Part shown: piece after piece, positions 63,100 to 64,000 of the stretch
Layout of the letters: each line of letters begins with the position of its first letter
How positions within the stretch are numbered: position 1 is the first letter of the stretch
Assembly: GCF_003762835.1 (NCBI RefSeq)
Contig: NZ_RJWA01000002.1
Coordinates: forward strand, 248,001 to 312,000
Direction of reading: 5' to 3'
DNA length: 64,000 bases
Source of the DNA: Micromonospora sp. HM5-17
GTDB taxonomy: Bacteria > Actinomycetota > Actinomycetes > Mycobacteriales > Micromonosporaceae
Program-made: the position numbers and the translations under genes
Notes under the pieces: generated by a model
What the model was told of the DNA's origin: nothing
Database searches by the model: none
What the model saw: the letters and a program-made list of their open reading frames with translations, nothing else

Positions 63100-63367
63100 G
63101 CCCCACCTGTCTCGTCCACGGTCTGTGACACCGGATTCTGCTGAATCGGTGACGCAACTCTAGGAGACCTGACGTGCTGGGACATCATCGACTTCATCAC
63201 GGGGCGGTAACGACGGACACGACAATGGACACGATCCGTCAGGGTGACGCGACTGTTCGTGGCCGACCCGGTCTGATGTGCGTCTGCCGGCGGCGAGGTC
63301 GGGGGCCTGCGGGCGGACCGGACCGGAGGTCGGGGGCGAAAACGGGCGGCGCCGGTGTCGGCGGGGG

Positions 63368-63463
63368 TGGCGGAGGCGTACGGGGATCGAACCCGCCCGA
63401 CCGAGCTCCTCGGCCGCATCGGTTTTGAAGACCGTGAGGACCACCAGGTACCTGCCCGCCTCC
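63368..63463 (-). tRNA. selC: tRNA-Sec (anticodon UCA)
   Basis: A 96-base selenocysteine tRNA including a genome-encoded CCA at the end. Acceptor strands are GGAGGCGG and ACGCCTCC (eight positions, the eighth a G-A pair), with discriminator G. The anticodon loop CTTCAAA, closed by CGGT/ACCG, has TCA at 63426-63428. A long variable arm (CGGCCGAG/CTCGGTCG) and TTCGATC loop are present. Both the length and the variable arm distinguish it from a suppressor tRNA. It reads UGA and implies selA, selB and selD elsewhere. Confidence 0.93.
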
Positions 63464-63573
63464 GGGGCCGGCGGCGATGTTCCGTCCCTGATCGTAGCTG
63501 GTGTCCGGTCTGCTTGCCCGCCAACCGCCGCTGATCACGCCGGATTCTGGACACGTCAGGGACACGTCGGGCA

Positions 63574-63890
63574 TCAGCCCGCCGCCTCGCCGCGCTTCCG
63601 CTGCTCCGGAGTCAGCCGGATCACCGCCTCCGTCGCCTGGTCCAGAACCGCGCGCCGAACCTGCTGGTCGAGATCGCGCGTGATTCCCGTCCTGTTGTGC
63701 CCCATCTGCGCGCTGACGATCCGGAGGTCGGTGCCCGCCTTTAGCCGCAGCGTCGCCGCGGTGTGCCGGCCGCCGTGCAGCTTGATCGGCGGCAGCCCCA
63801 CCGACCGGGCGAGATCCCTGAAGTGCCGAAAGACGTACTCGGGGGAGTAGGCTTCCCGTCCGCCTGACAGAAGATCAGGTCGTTGTCCTC
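63574..63890 (-). pseudogene. Tyrosine recombinase (integrase) C-terminal remnant, frameshifted
   Basis: One minus frame gives YSPEYVFRHFRDLARSVGLPPIKLHGGRHTAATLRLKAGTDLRIVSAQMGHNRTGITRD, the catalytic end of a phage-type integrase (the H-x-x-R box is HGGRHTAA). The preceding segment YEDNDLIFCQADGKP continues in another minus frame, so a frameshift lies near 63843. The catalytic Tyr expected after GITRD is Leu-Asp (DLDQQV), and the N-terminal two-thirds are not present. The enzyme cannot be active. The end of the remnant is approximate. Confidence 0.8.
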
Positions 63891-63939
63891 GTACGCCCTT
63901 CGGCTGCTGATCGTCGCCCCGGCCACGTGAGGAGGCCTG

Positions 63940-64000
63940 ATGCGACTGCTCTGGCTGCCTGACGTGCTCCGGTCCGCCGGGCTCACCCTGCACGAGGTCG
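63940..64000 (+). CDS. Start of a probable phage-type lysin or peptidase gene (cut by window end)
   Basis: ATG 63940 follows a perfect GAGGAGG. The visible MRLLWLPDVLRSAGLTLHEV resembles the N-terminus of phage-type endolysin or amidase-like proteins that begin with LWLPDVLRxAGL. Only 20 codons are visible, so the call is tentative. It lies divergent from the integrase remnant, as expected for an element fragment. Confidence 0.4.
   Translation, partial: MRLLWLPDVLRSAGLTLHEV

Noticed and set aside
63368-63600. tRNA-Sec as attachment site of the adjacent element
   Set aside because: The integrase remnant lies beside the 5' end of the tRNA, while integration usually uses the 3' end, which here faces gluA; the element may have another site.

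Overview
The window is a high-G+C actinobacterial chromosome segment, most consistent with a Micromonosporaceae-type actinomycete (Micromonospora or a close relative). This is inferred from GC-saturated third codon positions, many GTG starts, F420 and MSMEG/Rv-type families, a clgR-pspA-pspM stress cluster and an actinobacterial recA-recX-gluABCD neighbourhood. No database search was possible, so the genus is an inference.

Layout. (1) 1-1889, minus: two overlapping YbjN-domain genes, the second cut by the window edge. (2) 2087-11729, plus: a conserved core block of ftsK, a secreted protein, rimO, pgsA, the cinA C-terminal amidase, clgR, pspA and pspM (cell division, phospholipid synthesis and envelope stress). 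(3) 11768-28189, mostly minus: an accessory block. It holds a very large multicopper-oxidase-like protein with fibronectin-type repeats, endonuclease VIII, a CPCC zinc-ribbon-like protein, SAM hydrolase, a GNAT, an LLM/F420 oxidoreductase, an iron-box-controlled siderophore-interacting protein, a three-gene PadR/FAD-monooxygenase operon with paired operators, and the giant helicase Lhr. (4) 28287-34353: an MMPL exporter, a membrane-anchored copper oxidase, a sensor kinase lacking its sensor, a NarL-type regulator and a MerR fragment. (5) 34413-41421: a hypothetical gene and a complete Mrp Na+/H+ antiporter operon (A/B fusion, C, D, E, F, G) joined by 4-base overlaps. (6) 41535-51362: a structured leader, two CorC/HlyC-type CBS proteins, a Spo0M-like protein, LysE, a PNPOx-GNAT fusion divergent from a MocR regulator, a UdgX-type uracil-DNA glycosylase, an acyl-CoA dehydrogenase and an MFS remnant. 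(7) 51402-59385: the core block resumes with DUF3046, recA interrupted by two inteins, recX, a BKACE-type enzyme, a 43-codon ORF coupled to rny, and rny (RNase Y). (8) 59747-63099, minus: gluABCD glutamate-type ABC transporter. (9) 63368-64000: a selenocysteine tRNA, a frameshifted tyrosine-recombinase remnant and the first codons of a probable endolysin-like gene.

Most notable: RecA carries two separate inteins, one inside the Walker A loop and one in the L2 DNA-binding loop, so ATP binding and DNA binding each depend on a separate splicing event. The upstream DNA carries both a LexA-type box and a RecA-NDp/PafBC-type promoter whose predicted start would give a leaderless mRNA. Several genes are visibly decayed (kinase, MerR, MFS, integrase), mostly in the accessory blocks.
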